Below are positions 63,954-64,000 of a stretch of DNA of 64,000 nt, in pieces (within the stretch, counting starts at the first letter, position 1; every line of letters starts with the position of its first letter). The stretch is from contig JABAKD010000023.1 of NCBI GenBank assembly GCA_012845835.1, positions 12,275,851 to 12,339,850 of the forward strand. The letters run 5' to 3'. The position numbers and the translations under genes are program-made. Source of the DNA: Undaria pinnatifida. Its lineage: Eukaryota; Sar; Phaeophyceae; Laminariales; Alariaceae. The notes below the pieces were generated by a model. The model was not told the DNA's origin. It did not search any database and saw nothing but the letters and a program-made list of their open reading frames with translations.

Positions 63954-64000
63954 ATTGTTATTGCCGATCCGGCAAATTTCAAATTCAAATTGTTTGCAGC

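Larger units (their letters stand above)
61056..64000 (-). repeat. right arm of the large inverted repeat
   Basis: Reverse complement of 45236-47820 plus a longer intronic minisatellite. The arm begins TACAAGGGCTTCGCTCGCGG (hairpin) and reaches the end of the window, so its outer boundary is unknown. Confidence 0.93.

Overview
The window is nuclear DNA of a eukaryote and is almost entirely repetitive. GT/AG introns, Ty3-type LTR retrotransposons, a hAT DNA transposon, tRNA-derived SINEs, long trinucleotide runs, and the lack of any operon or Shine-Dalgarno organisation exclude a prokaryote. From memory of family resemblance only, the pol of the minus-strand Ty3 element (NWLDD reverse-transcriptase motif, tudor-like tail after the integrase) is closest to elements of stramenopile algae. 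The species cannot be read from the sequence. I see no intact single-copy housekeeping gene, no rRNA and no convincing tRNA gene.

Layout. 0-3.9 kb: a small inverted-repeat element carrying telomere-like TTAGGG units, dispersed repeats, and a 243-bp in-frame tandem repeat. 3.9-15.6 kb: two direct copies of a ~5 kb segment. Each holds a decayed minus-strand multi-exon gene with a Gly/Ser-rich first exon, a DEDDy 3'-5' exonuclease domain (Exo II and Exo III visible) and a C-terminal region with an RGTSSTE signature. 16.2-17.7 kb: compound CAG/CGG/CAA trinucleotide tracts. 17.7-21.7 kb: 41-bp minisatellite arrays on both sides of a complete 2,265-bp hAT element (18-bp terminal inverted repeats, 8-bp target duplication, arrays of a GGAGCGGAT-type motif inside both ends, and a transposase reduced to its dimerisation domain). 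22.5-31 kb: degenerate tandem and dispersed repeats, microsatellites and G-runs. 27.4-34.5 kb: four copies of a tRNA-like SINE and a ~190-bp satellite.

35.36-50.68 kb is the largest structure: one minus-strand Ty3-type LTR element 15.3 kb long. It has 506-bp LTRs that differ at only four sites, AGACT target duplications, and a primer-binding site and polypurine tract in the right places. Its pol is full of stops and frameshifts. Nested in it are a second Ty3 element with a chromodomain (plus strand, 40.3-43.3 kb) and a 2.6 kb intron-bearing gene segment (45.2-47.8 kb). The same gene segment recurs inverted at 61.06-64 kb, outside the LTR element, giving a large inverted repeat with a 13.2 kb spacer.

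51.2-53.3 kb: a 470-bp tandem duplication in which one copy is split by a 1.23 kb terminal-inverted-repeat element and the other keeps the empty site. 53.5-61 kb: an inverted copy of a repeat from 23 kb, a second trinucleotide-rich block, a 71-bp tandem repeat, C-rich tracts and a (CCTTG)n microsatellite. GC-rich hairpins with shared sequence recur at 3.3-3.9, 33.3, 47.8, 54.4 and 61.1 kb; one of them forms the inner end of both arms of the large inverted repeat.
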